A stretch of DNA of 17,174 nt from Stramenopiles sp. TOSAG23-6 (taxonomy: Eukaryota; Sar), in contig LT636082.1 in assembly GCA_900128565.1 (NCBI GenBank), forward strand, positions 1 to 17,174. Reading direction: 5' to 3'. Positions 1-8,400 of the stretch are shown piece after piece. Numbering within the stretch: position 1 is the stretch's first letter; each line of letters opens with the position of its first letter. The translations under genes were made by a program, and so were the position numbers. A model generated the notes under the pieces. That model was given only the letters and a program-made list of their open reading frames with translations, was not told the DNA's origin and did no database searches.

Positions 1-2
1 TG

Positions 3-270
3 GTTTCATCATGAATTTTAAATTTTTTTTTTTTTTTTTTTTTTGAGTGTTTCTCTCTACTTTACTTCGTTTTCGTACTACATTATACATTGTACTGCTA
101 AAGCGTGTTTTCTGGTCTACACTTTGAATGTATTAATGTTTCATTATATAACATTGATACATCATTTTCAAATTGAAATGTTTTTCATAGTTTCATTTGT
201 GTTTTCATATACAATTGAATACGATTTATACCTAACAAAAAAAAACAATTTTTGAAATATTTTTTTATAG
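3..270 (+). other. Probable intron of the first gene (5' limit uncertain)
   Basis: The stretch begins with GTTTCATCATGAATTT followed by a T run, which resembles the 5' part of cyclophilin intron 1 further along. It ends with a branch-point-like CCTAAC at about 231-236 and a TTTTTTATAG acceptor at 261-270. The next base opens a coding exon. The 5' splice site may lie at position 3 or before the window. The interior has no convincing coding sequence, although a hidden small exon cannot be excluded. Confidence 0.5.
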
Positions 271-741
271 TATATGCGGTTAGAGAAGATTATATGGTCA
301 ACTGGATTCCTGAAGCACTTGAAGTTCATCGATGTGCAGGTTGTGCAGGTTTGTTTTCATCATGATTTTTTGTTTATTTTTTACTATGAAAATTTTTTAC
401 TTACGATTTTTTTACACCAAAAAAAAAAACCTTTTCACAATACATCTGTAAAAGATGAATTTCGTGCTACATTGAATAGTCACACAAATGACATTTCAGG
501 TGTAAGTCGAGGGGCATCTGGAATTTGGTTACTTACCAAAGGTTATGAAGAGCAAAATAATAATTCTCGTAATAATTTAAATAGTGATAATATTGGGGTA
601 TCAAATAATGGTACGAAAACTTGGTATCAGTGGTTTTTTTCAAATATATCGAGTGATTCATTGAATGCGAATAATAAAGTAGCAATAAAAAGTTCAGTGT
701 TTAATGCAAAAGATCACAAAATAGAAATTAGAATAGAATAA
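271..741 (+). CDS. 3' part of an unrecognised two-or-more-exon protein; possible half zinc finger
   Basis: Exon 271-348 reads in the frame beginning AVREDYMVNWIPEALEVHRC and runs into CAGC. An intron then starts at GTTTG (349). The acceptor is either the AG ending at 454 or an AT ending at 445, and both keep the frame. With the AG the join gives CAGCADEF, spacing that resembles the first half of a FYVE-type finger (W-x-P ... CxxCxxxF). The usual HHCRxCG half is not visible, so this is only a hint. The second exon is Asn/Ser-rich after GASGIWLLTKGYEEQ and stops at 739-741. The start codon lies outside the window. The function is not known. Confidence 0.55.
   Translation, partial: YMRLEKIIWSTGFLKHLKFIDVQVVQVCFHHDFLFIFYYENFLLTIFLHQKKKPFHNTSVKDEFRATLNSHTNDISGVSRGASGIWLLTKGYEEQNNNSRNNLNSDNIGVSNNGTKTWYQWFFSNISSDSLNANNKVAIKSSVFNAKDHKIEIRIE
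349..454 (+). other. Intron with alternative AG / AT-type ends
   Basis: The donor GTTTGTTTTCATCATG shares TTTTCATCATGA with cyclophilin intron 1. The 3' part reads TTTTCACAATACAT then CTGTAAAAG. The AG at 453-454 gives a canonical intron. The end at 445 would match the AT-ended copies in the Cys-rich gene near 15,000. Both are in frame (they differ by 9 nt). Confidence 0.5.
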
Positions 742-796
742 ATAAATAAAAAGTTCAGTTTTTAATGCAAAAGATCACAAAATAGAAATTAGAATA
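684..796 (+). repeat. 52-bp direct duplication across the stop codon of the first gene
   Basis: The stretch 684-735, which encodes the last residues before the stop, recurs at 745-796 with one mismatch (GTGTTT versus GTTTTT). The period is 61 bp, so the second copy lies in the 3' flank and in a different frame. The AATAAATAAA between the copies could also serve as a polyadenylation signal. Confidence 0.9.
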
Positions 797-946
797 TAAA
801 TTATATAATAAATGAATTATGCAATCAAACATATTGATAACATTTGGTACACTTGTGCTAGATTAAATTTTTAGTTTTTCAAAACAAATTTATTCATTTT
901 CAAATTATATAATTAATTTTCATCTAAAATTGTCGCTGTTAAACTT

Positions 947-1810
947 TTATATATGGAATTTTGTATTGTGAATATTATTAATAGGAACACCAATCATTGC
1001 AAGTCGTTCGGAAGATCGCTCAAGTTCCTTCATACGATTCTTTTTAACATTCTCGACGATGCCCTTACATCTACAATGTGAGAAAATATTTTTTGTAGTA
1101 CAATTTCAAAAAAAATGTTAGGTACAAAATTTCGTACGAAAAAAAATTGAAATTCATGATTTAAAAATAAAAACGTACCGTTTCACGTGTTCTCTCAAAA
1201 GGACAGACGTGGACGCAGATTTCCTTTTACCCTTCAGACTTATAGTAAGCATTTCTTCTGCCTCGTTGGATATATTTTTTGATTTTATATTTAAAATGTT
1301 GTTTTTATTTTTATCTTCAATCTCTACATTATTTCGATTTCCTTTTGGTTTGTGTCTATTCGAGCGTCTTGTATTATCAACTTTGGGTATAGATGAAGTT
1401 TCTATGGATGTATTCCTTGGTTTTGGTAATAGTGGGGGTAATTGTATGTTTCCTTCAATGGTATTATCTTGGATTGAAACACTTTCTAACATTTTTGGTG
1501 GTGGAATAATTCTTTCTGGATCGTTTTGGACCCAAGCTCGGGCTAACTGATAAAGACTTGCATCTTCAGGTAAATTCTTTAAACTTATTCTTCTATCAAA
1601 ATAAGTAAAGATTGTAGGAGGACGTAATAGATTTTTAGAAGAACTTTTACCAGTCCCATTGTCATTTCCAGCTGTATCAGCTGCTATACAAACCCCAAAA
1701 GGAGACATCTTACCTACTGAAGACGGAGGTGGCTGGGATTGGTCCTCATTTCCTGTACGAGTGGGCGTTCCCAAAGGAACTGTTGGTTGCGGCGCTGAAG
1801 GTTCTTCCAT
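947..1810 (-). CDS. LIN37-like protein (probable MuvB/DREAM subunit), two exons
   Basis: Exon 1 is 1810-1179 and exon 2 is 1070-947, joined across a GT-AG intron (phase 2), giving about 251 residues. The middle carries a conserved-looking block, FDRRISLKNLPEDASLYQLA followed by RAWVQNDPER. The LYxLxRAWxxN pattern is what I associate with the LIN37/Mip40 family, a small scaffold subunit of the MuvB core that helps regulate cell-cycle transcription in the nucleus. The flanks are low-complexity: a Pro/Ser/Thr N-terminus and a basic Lys/Asn-rich stretch (about 145-205), consistent with a disordered nuclear protein. The second exon adds a charged tail (KKNRMKELERSSERLAMIG). The family call is from memory of the motif, so it is moderate. 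The exon structure is better supported: reading through the intron would end the protein early. Confidence 0.55.
1071..1178 (-). repeat. Introner-like intron in the LIN37-like gene
   Basis: This canonical 108-bp intron has donor GTACGTTTTTA and acceptor CACATTGTAG. It contains the core TTTCGTACGAAATTTTGTAC followed by CCTAAC, which is shared with introns in the cyclophilin and the Cys-rich gene. After splicing CG|A TGT AAG the frame stays open for 41 codons. Confidence 0.8.
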
Positions 1811-1871
1811 TAAAGTCGTATGCCCCGTTTACGCACAATAACAAAAACTCAAAAAAAACAATGCAATAAAG
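1811..1871. promoter_or_regulatory. Short divergent spacer
   Basis: These 61 bp separate the start codons of the LIN37-like gene (minus) and the small gene at 1872 (plus). The spacer must hold both promoters or a shared one. I see no clear TATA box or repeated motif, only A-rich sequence. Confidence 0.4.
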
Positions 1872-2173
1872 ATGCCAACATTAATAAATGGAATATTCGT
1901 AAAAGCCTTAAAAAGTTGTATATGTGACTTTTTCGAATCTCCAAATCTCAAAAATCGAATCTAAATTTATGAAAATCATTTATAATCATCTTGAAATTTT
2001 TTAAATTTTTTTTTAATTTTTTATTTGTGTTTACAGTACGTACCAAAGAACCTAACCCTAACCCAATTAACCCAGTTGGTTTTGAACTAAATTATGAAGA
2101 AAAAAAAATGATGAAAAATTTCTCAACAAGTCTGAGTCATTGTCTATTCCGAATACATTCTGTATTTCAATAA
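1872..2173 (+). CDS. Small unrecognised 60-residue protein, two exons (proposed)
   Basis: ATG at 1872 starts MPTLINGIFVKALKS. After one base of the next codon there is a donor GTATATGTG at 1918. An acceptor TTTGTGTTTACAG ends at 2036, after a T-rich tract. Exon 2 (2037-2173) then continues in frame as LRTKEPNPNPINPVGFELNY through a Lys/Met-rich stretch to TAA, followed at once by AATAAATG. The total is 60 residues. The N-terminus is short, basic and hydrophobic, as in many small mitochondrial inner-membrane proteins, but I do not recognise a family. Without splicing only a 30-residue peptide would result. The model rests on donor, acceptor and phase agreement. Confidence 0.5.
1918..2036 (+). 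other. Intron of the small gene
   Basis: A 119-bp GT-AG intron in phase 1, with a long T-rich tract before TTTACAG. It lacks the palindromic introner core, so it is an ordinary intron. Confidence 0.5.
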
Positions 2174-2302
2174 ATAAATGTTTTTTTACATTTTTTCTAT
2201 TTTTGTAGATTATTTGTAGATTATTACTAGTAATAAGATACTAAAAATAATACTAAAATACTGAAAATTTTTTATCATTTTCTTTTATTATTGAATATCA
2301 TA

Positions 2303-3052
2303 CTAATTTGTTTCACTATGAATGATCTCCATCTTCCAACATCCATAGAAAGCGTTTACACCAATAGAAGTACCACTTGATATTGTTACTGTTTCTAATG
2401 ATGTACAATGTTCGAAGGCACATTCACCAATACTAGTGACACTATTTGGTATTACTACTGTTTCTAGTGATTCACAATTTCTGAAGGCATATTCACCAAT
2501 ACAAGTGACACTATTTGGTATTATTATTGATTTTAGTGATGTACAATCATAGAAGGCATATTCACCAATACTAGTTACACTATTCGGTATTATTATTGAT
2601 TTTAGTGATATACATTTTTCAAAGGCAGAACAATCAATTTTAGTGACACTATTTGGTATTATTATTGATTTTAGTGATGTACAACGACCGAAGGCACCTG
2701 CACCAATTCTAGTGACACTATTTGGTATTATTATTGATTTTAGTGATGTACAATCTTCAAAGCCACAGTAACCAACACTCATAATTTTATGTTGTAAATA
2801 GTCTTCAATAACTCCCCATGGACCAATATTAAGTGCACCTCCAAATTGATAAAGACGCCACAAACTACTTGTTGTACTTTGGTGGTGACAACAGAGTAGT
2901 AAACAATGCATTTCTTGTTTACTGCGGTCAATGTTTGTCACTGTTTCCAACTCTTCCTTATATTCGGGATCAACTTTGATTACACCACTTTTTGAAATAA
3001 TAATACCATTATATGAAGATAGTATTGCATTAATCATTTCTCTGAAAAACAC
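2303..3052 (-). CDS. BspA-type leucine-rich repeat protein
   Basis: An intronless 249-residue protein. Residues from about 95 to the end are 23-residue repeats of the form CTSLKSIIIPNSVTxIGxxAFxxC, the BspA-like (LRR_5) type. These form a curved solenoid generally used for protein binding. About six repeats are visible, the last two diverged (LETVVIPNSV, LETVTISSG). The N-terminal 90 residues are not repetitive and include a CxxLLLCCHHQ-like stretch and WGVIEDYL. No signal peptide or membrane anchor is evident, so it is likely intracellular. Such proteins occur in large fast-evolving families in some protists. The specific partner cannot be inferred. Confidence 0.9.
   Translation of the reverse strand: MFFREMINAILSSYNGIIISKSGVIKVDPEYKEELETVTNIDRSKQEMHCLLLCCHHQSTTSSLWRLYQFGGALNIGPWGVIEDYLQHKIMSVGYCGFEDCTSLKSIIIPNSVTRIGAGAFGRCTSLKSIIIPNSVTKIDCSAFEKCISLKSIIIPNSVTSIGEYAFYDCTSLKSIIIPNSVTCIGEYAFRNCESLETVVIPNSVTSIGECAFEHCTSLETVTISSGTSIGVNAFYGCWKMEIIHSETN
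2400..2785 (-). repeat. 69-bp tandem coding repeats
   Basis: The string ACTATTTGGT (once ACTATTCGGT) recurs at 2441, 2510, 2579, 2648 and 2717, exactly 69 bp apart each time. The flanking TATTATTATTGATTTTAGTGATGTACA is nearly identical between the middle units. Each unit encodes one 23-residue leucine-rich repeat. The nucleotide identity, not just the protein pattern, points to recent unit duplication or gene conversion. Confidence 0.95.
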
Positions 3053-3372
3053 TACCTTGTAATATATTATCTAGAAATAGCGAAGAACAGAACAAGGTTG
3101 ACTTGACGGAATGTCGTTTTGTGCAATAATAGTGTAGTGTCACAACAGCAAACGAAAAGGGATAGTAATAATACCACAGTTCGAATTTTTAATCGTAATC
3201 TCGAAAAATATCCTTAATTAATATCCCAAATCGGGCGTTTCTTATAATAAAAAATCCAATTTGCGAAATCAAATCAAATCAAAAAGACACGAAAAATGAA
3301 GTTACAGATTTTATATACAAAATATTATTAGTTTGTTCTCTCTCTGATAATCTCTCTCTGAGACTCTGTCTC
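3053..3372. other. Spacer between cyclophilin stop and LRR gene start
   Basis: These 320 bp lie upstream of the LRR gene and downstream of the cyclophilin, both on the minus strand. It holds a CT-rich microsatellite-like stretch (3338-3376) that overlaps the cyclophilin end. I see no RNA gene. An A-rich part at 3270-3300 could serve 3'-end formation. Confidence 0.5.
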
Positions 3373-4304
3373 TCAACACTCTCCGCAATCAACAATGAGA
3401 ACTTCATGTATTTTGGAAAAATATTTAAAAAAAAATTGTTAGGTACAAAATTTCGTATGAAAACCAAAAAAAAAAATAANTTNGAANTTCGAAATTGAAA
3501 ACGTACATGCTCTGTCCCTCCACTTCTACTTCCCACAGCTTCGATAGCTTTAACAACACTATACCCCTTGGTTACTTGACCAAATACCTGTGTTGATCAA
3601 AAATATATAAAATTGGACATTTGTTACGTACAAATTTTGGTACAAAAAAAAAAAAAAATTGAAAATTCCATAAAGAAAAAAAAAAAATCTTAGGTACAAA
3701 ATTTCGTATGAAAAAAATAAATTGAAAATTCCATAAAGAAAAAATACAGTATGTTTTCCATCAAGGTGCTGAGTCGCTTTTGTACATAAAAAAAATTGGC
3801 TTCCGTTTGTGTTCCTACCTGCATTTGCCATACTCAATATACCAGGACCAGTATGACGTAAATCAAAATTTTCATCATCAAACTTATTACCCTGTCGTGT
3901 AAAACATTTGTATGTAAAAATCAAATTTGTTAGGTACAAAACTTCATACGAAAAAAAAAATGAAATTCATGATGAAAACGTACATAGATACTTCGCCCAC
4001 CTGTCCCATTGCGATTCGTAAAATCACCACCTTGGCACATAAAATTAGGGATTACTCTATGAAAAGGCGACCCCTTGTAACCAAAACCCTTTTCACCGGT
4101 GCATAGAGCACGAAAATTTTCACTAGTCTTGGGGACAACATCAGGACGAAGTTCCATTTCAATCCGTCCGACGTCTTTCCCACCAATAGACATATCAAAA
4201 AATACTCTGGAAGAAGTCTTTGGTTCACCGAGTGGGAATGAATAACTTTCATCATCAGCAGGATTTGGAGTTGGTATTTCTCCTGAACTGAACACGCCCC
4301 CCAT
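3373..4304 (-). CDS. Cyclophilin (peptidyl-prolyl cis-trans isomerase), four exons
   Basis: The exons are 4304-3984, 3891-3748, 3587-3503 and 3401-3373, giving 192 residues. It catalyses proline isomerisation during protein folding. The domain is complete: [15 protein letters not shown] carries the catalytic Arg, Phe, Met and Gln, then [31 protein letters not shown] and the terminal VDCGEC. The position of the tryptophan that binds cyclosporin in human CypA (CTxxxWLDGKH) is His here ([12 protein letters not shown]), which predicts weaker cyclosporin binding. A roughly 30-residue N-terminal extension begins MGGVFSS, matching the N-myristoylation pattern MGxxxS, so membrane attachment is possible. 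Intron 3 is ambiguous: GTTTTC...AAG (3502-3402) gives [11 protein letters not shown], while GTACG...ACAT (3506-3406) gives [11 protein letters not shown]. Both are the same length and frame. Confidence 0.93.
3402..3506 (-). repeat. Introner-like cyclophilin intron 3, ambiguous ends, contains Ns
   Basis: The copy carries the core CATACGAAATTTTGTACCTAAC and ends AAATATTTTTCCAAAATACATG, very like the Cys-rich-gene intron at 15,315-15,429. Upstream exon and intron end both show CATG (CATGTACG ... ATACATGAAG). Canonical ends need donor GTTTTC four bases in. The AT-ended reading uses GTACG. N bases are at 3480, 3483 and 3487. Confidence 0.7.
3588..3747 (-). repeat. Cyclophilin intron 2: tandem introner units
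   Basis: This canonical GT-AG intron of 160 bp joins CATACT to GTATTTGG. It contains the same element in tandem: AATTGAAAATTCCATAAAG occurs at about 3658-3676 and again at about 3721-3739 (plus strand), each next to a TTnGTACaAAnTTnnGTA-type palindromic core. It is about one unit longer than its neighbours. Confidence 0.85.
3892..3983 (-). repeat. Introner-like cyclophilin intron 1
   Basis: A 92-bp intron, donor GTACGTTTTCATCATGAATTT, core TTCGTATGAAGTTTTGTAC, branch point CCTAAC, acceptor CACGACAG. Joining TAT|GGT gives [14 protein letters not shown], the expected cyclophilin sequence, so the splice sites are secure. Confidence 0.92.
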
Positions 4305-4563
4305 TTGTCTTTAAATTTCCTGGTGAAAACTTAGTGTGTAACAACAATGTGTTTTTTAGTCGAAGTCAACTTTTTTGGCCAAGTTTTTTGCGTGTCAATT
4401 TTTCGTTTTGTCAATTTGCAATTTATTAAATTTGAAATTTTGAATCGGTCAAAAAAGAAAAAAAAAAAATTTTTTTTTTGATGTTTCCAAAAATAATGTT
4501 TCAAAAGAGAGCAGCGTTTCCAAATATTTAGTAAAGCGATCGTTATTATTTAGTCTTCCATTC
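4305..4563. promoter_or_regulatory. Divergent promoter region, cyclophilin / TLC gene
   Basis: These 259 bp lie between two outward-facing start codons. They hold long A/T runs (about 4457-4480), a typical open promoter composition. I see no specific operator-like motif. Confidence 0.45.
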
Positions 4564-5277
4564 ATGCTTCTTGAAACTTTGGATTCTAATGGCACTTATA
4601 TCAAGGGATTATTTTTCTTTTATTTTTGGGTGAAGTATTATACGTCTATTCTCAGCCTTTTGAAGACGCTAGATTACGTTTGGCCTTTTCAACGCATTTC
4701 ACGTAATTGTGTTTCCGCAACTCACTGTATTGGTGTTGTTTTAATCATTAAATTATGGGGAAGGTCTGCTACGTATAATACCTTGGTACCATTTTCAGTG
4801 TCTTATTTTCTATGGGATATAGCATGTAGTTTTTATTGGGGTAAGAAACAACTTAAAAAGGATGTACCATATATTTGGCATCACTTTGTCGCCGTATGGA
4901 TGCTCGTCACTATGGCACGAGGTAGAAATATAAATGCCGGACTCTCGATATTATGGATTGGGGAACTATCAAATATACCTGGTTATATCGTATATCACTT
5001 AATACATACAAATTCGGACGGGTCGAATAATGACATAGTTAAACTATCTAGTCTCCTCCAATTGATAGTCTACGGATATTTTCGATGTTTTGTACTTACT
5101 AAAAATGTTCCCCTAATTTATGAAGAGGTAGAGGATGATATGCCTCTCGGTCCAGCTCTTGTAAGTGTTTGGCTAATGAGTCAAATATGGTTTATATTAC
5201 TTTTAAAGAAACAATTGGTGAAACAAAAGCCAACCCTTGATAATTCTACAGTAAACAAAACTCATAAAATTGAATAA
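4564..5277 (+). CDS. TLC-domain (TRAM/LAG1/CLN8-like) multi-pass membrane protein
   Basis: An intronless 237-residue protein with about six hydrophobic segments. The middle follows the TLC pattern: VSATHCIGVVLI, then SVSYFLWDIACSFYWG, WHHFVAVWMLV and a conserved ELSNIPGYIVYHLI segment. The WHH and E-(L)-S-N/P features sit where TLC proteins hold conserved His and acidic residues. TLC proteins act in the ER or other membranes in lipid sensing, ceramide metabolism or trafficking. The length and lack of a Lag1p motif suggest the small TMEM56/FAM57-like group rather than a ceramide synthase. The C-terminal tail is Lys-rich. Substrate unknown. Confidence 0.8.
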   Translation: MLLETLDSNGTYIKGLFFFYFWVKYYTSILSLLKTLDYVWPFQRISRNCVSATHCIGVVLIIKLWGRSATYNTLVPFSVSYFLWDIACSFYWGKKQLKKDVPYIWHHFVAVWMLVTMARGRNINAGLSILWIGELSNIPGYIVYHLIHTNSDGSNNDIVKLSSLLQLIVYGYFRCFVLTKNVPLIYEEVEDDMPLGPALVSVWLMSQIWFILLLKKQLVKQKPTLDNSTVNKTHKIE

Positions 5278-5400
5278 AATAATTTTATAAAGTCGACATA
5301 ATATCATATTTCAAAAATAATTTCAACTAGAAAATAATGCGAAAATAATATAGCTATCGATACAATGTTATATTTTCATCTGCGATGTATCCTACTATAC
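5278..5400. terminator. Convergent 3' spacer
   Basis: These 123 AT-rich bp lie between the stops of the TLC gene and the large minus-strand gene. They must contain both polyadenylation regions. AATAAAATAATTTT at about 5275 follows the TLC stop directly. Confidence 0.4.
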
Positions 5401-8400
5401 CTATTTTTTCTTCTTTTTCTTCTTTGTTGTTTTACTCCTAAGATTTCCAGTGTTTGACATACCAACGCTGGATGACATTGTTGCGCTTGAGTCAACAGAC
5501 CTGTCTTCTGGGAGAGATGCAGACTCAGAATCGTCAGTTTGAGCTTGAGAGCCCAACGATCTGACTTGACTACCATCGCGTCTCTTCAGACCTAACCAAT
5601 CTAAATGTATGTCATGGTATTGAGCAGCACGTACAAGATTAGTAGAAAAGTTTGCAAATCCCCACTTCAATTGACCTAAAAGTTTGAAAAGGTTTCCAAA
5701 TTTTTCACCATTCGAAAATTCTACGTCTCCACGAATTTTAGATGACCGTTCATAGACTGGTTTTCCTTCATCAGCTTCAACAATTTTTATCACGGATTCT
5801 AGCAATGCGTTAAACTTAAACGTAATATCTCTATACTTATTCAGTACTGCCGATGGAAGTTCTTTACTCATTTCTTTGCCATCTTTTGATTGAGGATACG
5901 CCCAAGGATTTGGTTTGTAACGAGGGTCACTCTTGTCAGCTACAGAAATAACCAACTTACCATCAGGTGTTCTACGCATTACAGTACCATATTTCAAAAC
6001 AACATCACTTCGATACGCTGCAATAATTGCAAGATCCACATATGAAATTACTTTTATTACCATGGAAATGGAGGAAATTTCAAACTTACTTTGTATCAGT
6101 TGTTGAAGTCTATCTGTTTCTTCCGGGAACATAACAGTCATATCTTGGGTCATATCTATAGTCACAGTATCCGACTTTGTTTCTTTTGCGTTTTGTTGAA
6201 ATTCTAAGAAGGCGAGAACGACGTCTATTATCTCCTGAAGTTTGGCGTCAATTTCAGGTGTGAGACCATCTGGTAATAAAGGATTTGCTTTTAAATTCCT
6301 GTCACTCTGAATAATCTGAAGTATATTTTCTTTTTGATGTACATTTTTACTTCTTTGCAAAAGTTTTTTCGTAAAACGGTTATTTGATAAATTTGGATCA
6401 TGTGCCAATAAACTTGGAATATCTGGAGCGGTAATAGTAACTGTATTACCGTGAGACCTTGATATTTTAAATATATGGCCAATATTTAATTCCGAACCAT
6501 CATCAAATGACCGTAGGTGATTTATACCATAACTTGGATTTAATTCATTTAACTCTTCGTAAGATCTCCTCAATTGCTTTAGAACTTCAAAAGTATGTAA
6601 AAAATGCTTCATAAATGCCACGTCATTTGTCGAATATTGACCATTTCCGATTAAACTTAAATTATTCTTACCAATGCGAATTGTCGCAGTTTGTTTCTCG
6701 AAACCTCTCATTCCAACGACATATTCTAAAACAAAAGAAATATCTCCGTTTACATCACTTACACTGACCACTTCTGCAATGCGTTCATTGAACGAAGCAT
6801 AACCAGCTTTCAATTTCAAATTTGCATGTTTCACATCCATTCGTTTACCTTTGTGGACAACTTGATAACGTCCAGCAACTTCATCATATTTCACGATAGT
6901 TGCGGACTTTCCATTTAATCTTTTACCTTGGGTACTGCAGAGTCCTATAACAGTTACTTCGGTACCATTTTCATACACAAAATTCGCATTATATTCAAAG
7001 TCTGGTGAAAAGTTTTCAATTCGAAGAAATTGCCCAACCAAACGAGTGGCATCCTCTAAATTTGTTACTTCTACAGGTTTAGGAGGCCGACGAAAGTGTA
7101 AGTCGTCATCACTAAATCTTCCAACAATTGCATCGCCCCAAAATTCCCAATGTCGCTCGAATGTAGGTATACCCAAAAGTTCCTTCATAAACAATTCGTC
7201 TTCAATTACGTTACCCAACACTGAATTTGTCAAAGCGGCATCTGGATATAAATAAGCATCATCTAGATTAGCAGAAAAAAGAAAATCGTACATTATATCT
7301 CCTCTTCGATAAATTTCAGCAAACCAACCGCCAAACTTAAGACGAATCACCTGCATTAATTTTTCGCCTTCTTCTCGTGTACCTGCAATGGAATGCGCGT
7401 TTTCTCCAATTTCCAGAAGAAAGTAATAAAATCTCATGATTGAAATAGCAAATTCCTTTTTTTGCCTCTGAACGGTGAAATTGTGTGAAGTGTATAATAA
7501 TCCAATATCATAATGTTTCCATGTTTCAAATAGATAGAATTCAAAATCTGTGAGGAGCTCTTGCAACCAATTATCAGCAGCATTTGCATAAGCAATGCTT
7601 GGGCAATTATGTTTCAGAATAAAGATCAGTTCAATACTTTGGCGCCAAAACATTTCACGCTGATTCATGATATATTGGTATAGATCTTTATCTAAATGTT
7701 CGGCATATGAATCAACAAACAAGGACCAAATATTAACACCAAGTCCTTTTTCTCGAAGATACTCTTCTTTGAAATACTTGGGATGCGACATAGACAAATT
7801 TCTCGTTGCTTGAATAAGGATAATCCATAAATTTGACACTGAAACTTCACCCATGTCTTCCATATGTTCTGGTTCATGTGCTGGTTCGGCGACAAGGCTG
7901 GTAGCAATATCGTCTGACACTGACTCGAGGTGTACCAAAATTTTGTATGATTCCGATGGTACAAATTCCATTTGTTGGACCCATTGTTGATCATCCGTTT
8001 TTCCTGTCAAATCTGGTTCTGGTTCTGGTGTCACATGGTCAGCATTTTCAATAGTTTTTGTTAGTCCGATGAATTCTTCAAGATCAGCTTTCAAACGTTT
8101 CAGCATAATAAAGTAAATTTCAGAACCTTCCTCCCATACTCCAGGACTGATTGTTTTGATTTTCTTCCAACGTTGTAAGAGTTCTAAACTTATAGCTTTA
8201 GCCATAGCTTGTTTTTCTTCTTCTGTTGCTTCAGTTGCTTCTGCGTCAGTGACAACTTTATGTGCTGCTTCAGCAAATGTTGGGGAAACTTCCTCCTTTG
8301 CTAGTATTGTTGCTGTTGCTGTTGATGTTGCCACTCCACCATCAGAATGAGTAGAATAATCGTGCTTGCTTGTTACTTCTTTCAGATTTTCCTTTTTAAC

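Noticed and set aside
43-255. Phe/Tyr-rich open frame of 70 codons
   Set aside because: Composition is that of T-rich intron sequence, and it ends just before a branch point and AG acceptor.
1209-1550. Plus-strand open frame of 113 codons
   Set aside because: It is exactly antisense to the LIN37-like exon, is hydrophobic only because of T-rich sequence, and lacks motifs.
2050-2063. Telomere-like CCTAACCCTAACCC
   Set aside because: Only two units, and they lie within the proposed coding exon (PNPNP). No array follows.
3338-3376. CTCTCT-rich stretch as a possible regulatory element
   Set aside because: A short simple repeat that partly overlaps the cyclophilin end; nothing else supports a function.
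3279-3536. Minus frame continuing past the third cyclophilin exon
   Set aside because: It reads through intron 3 (including N bases) into low-complexity Arg/Glu/Ser residues. The VDCGEC terminus in another frame is the real end.
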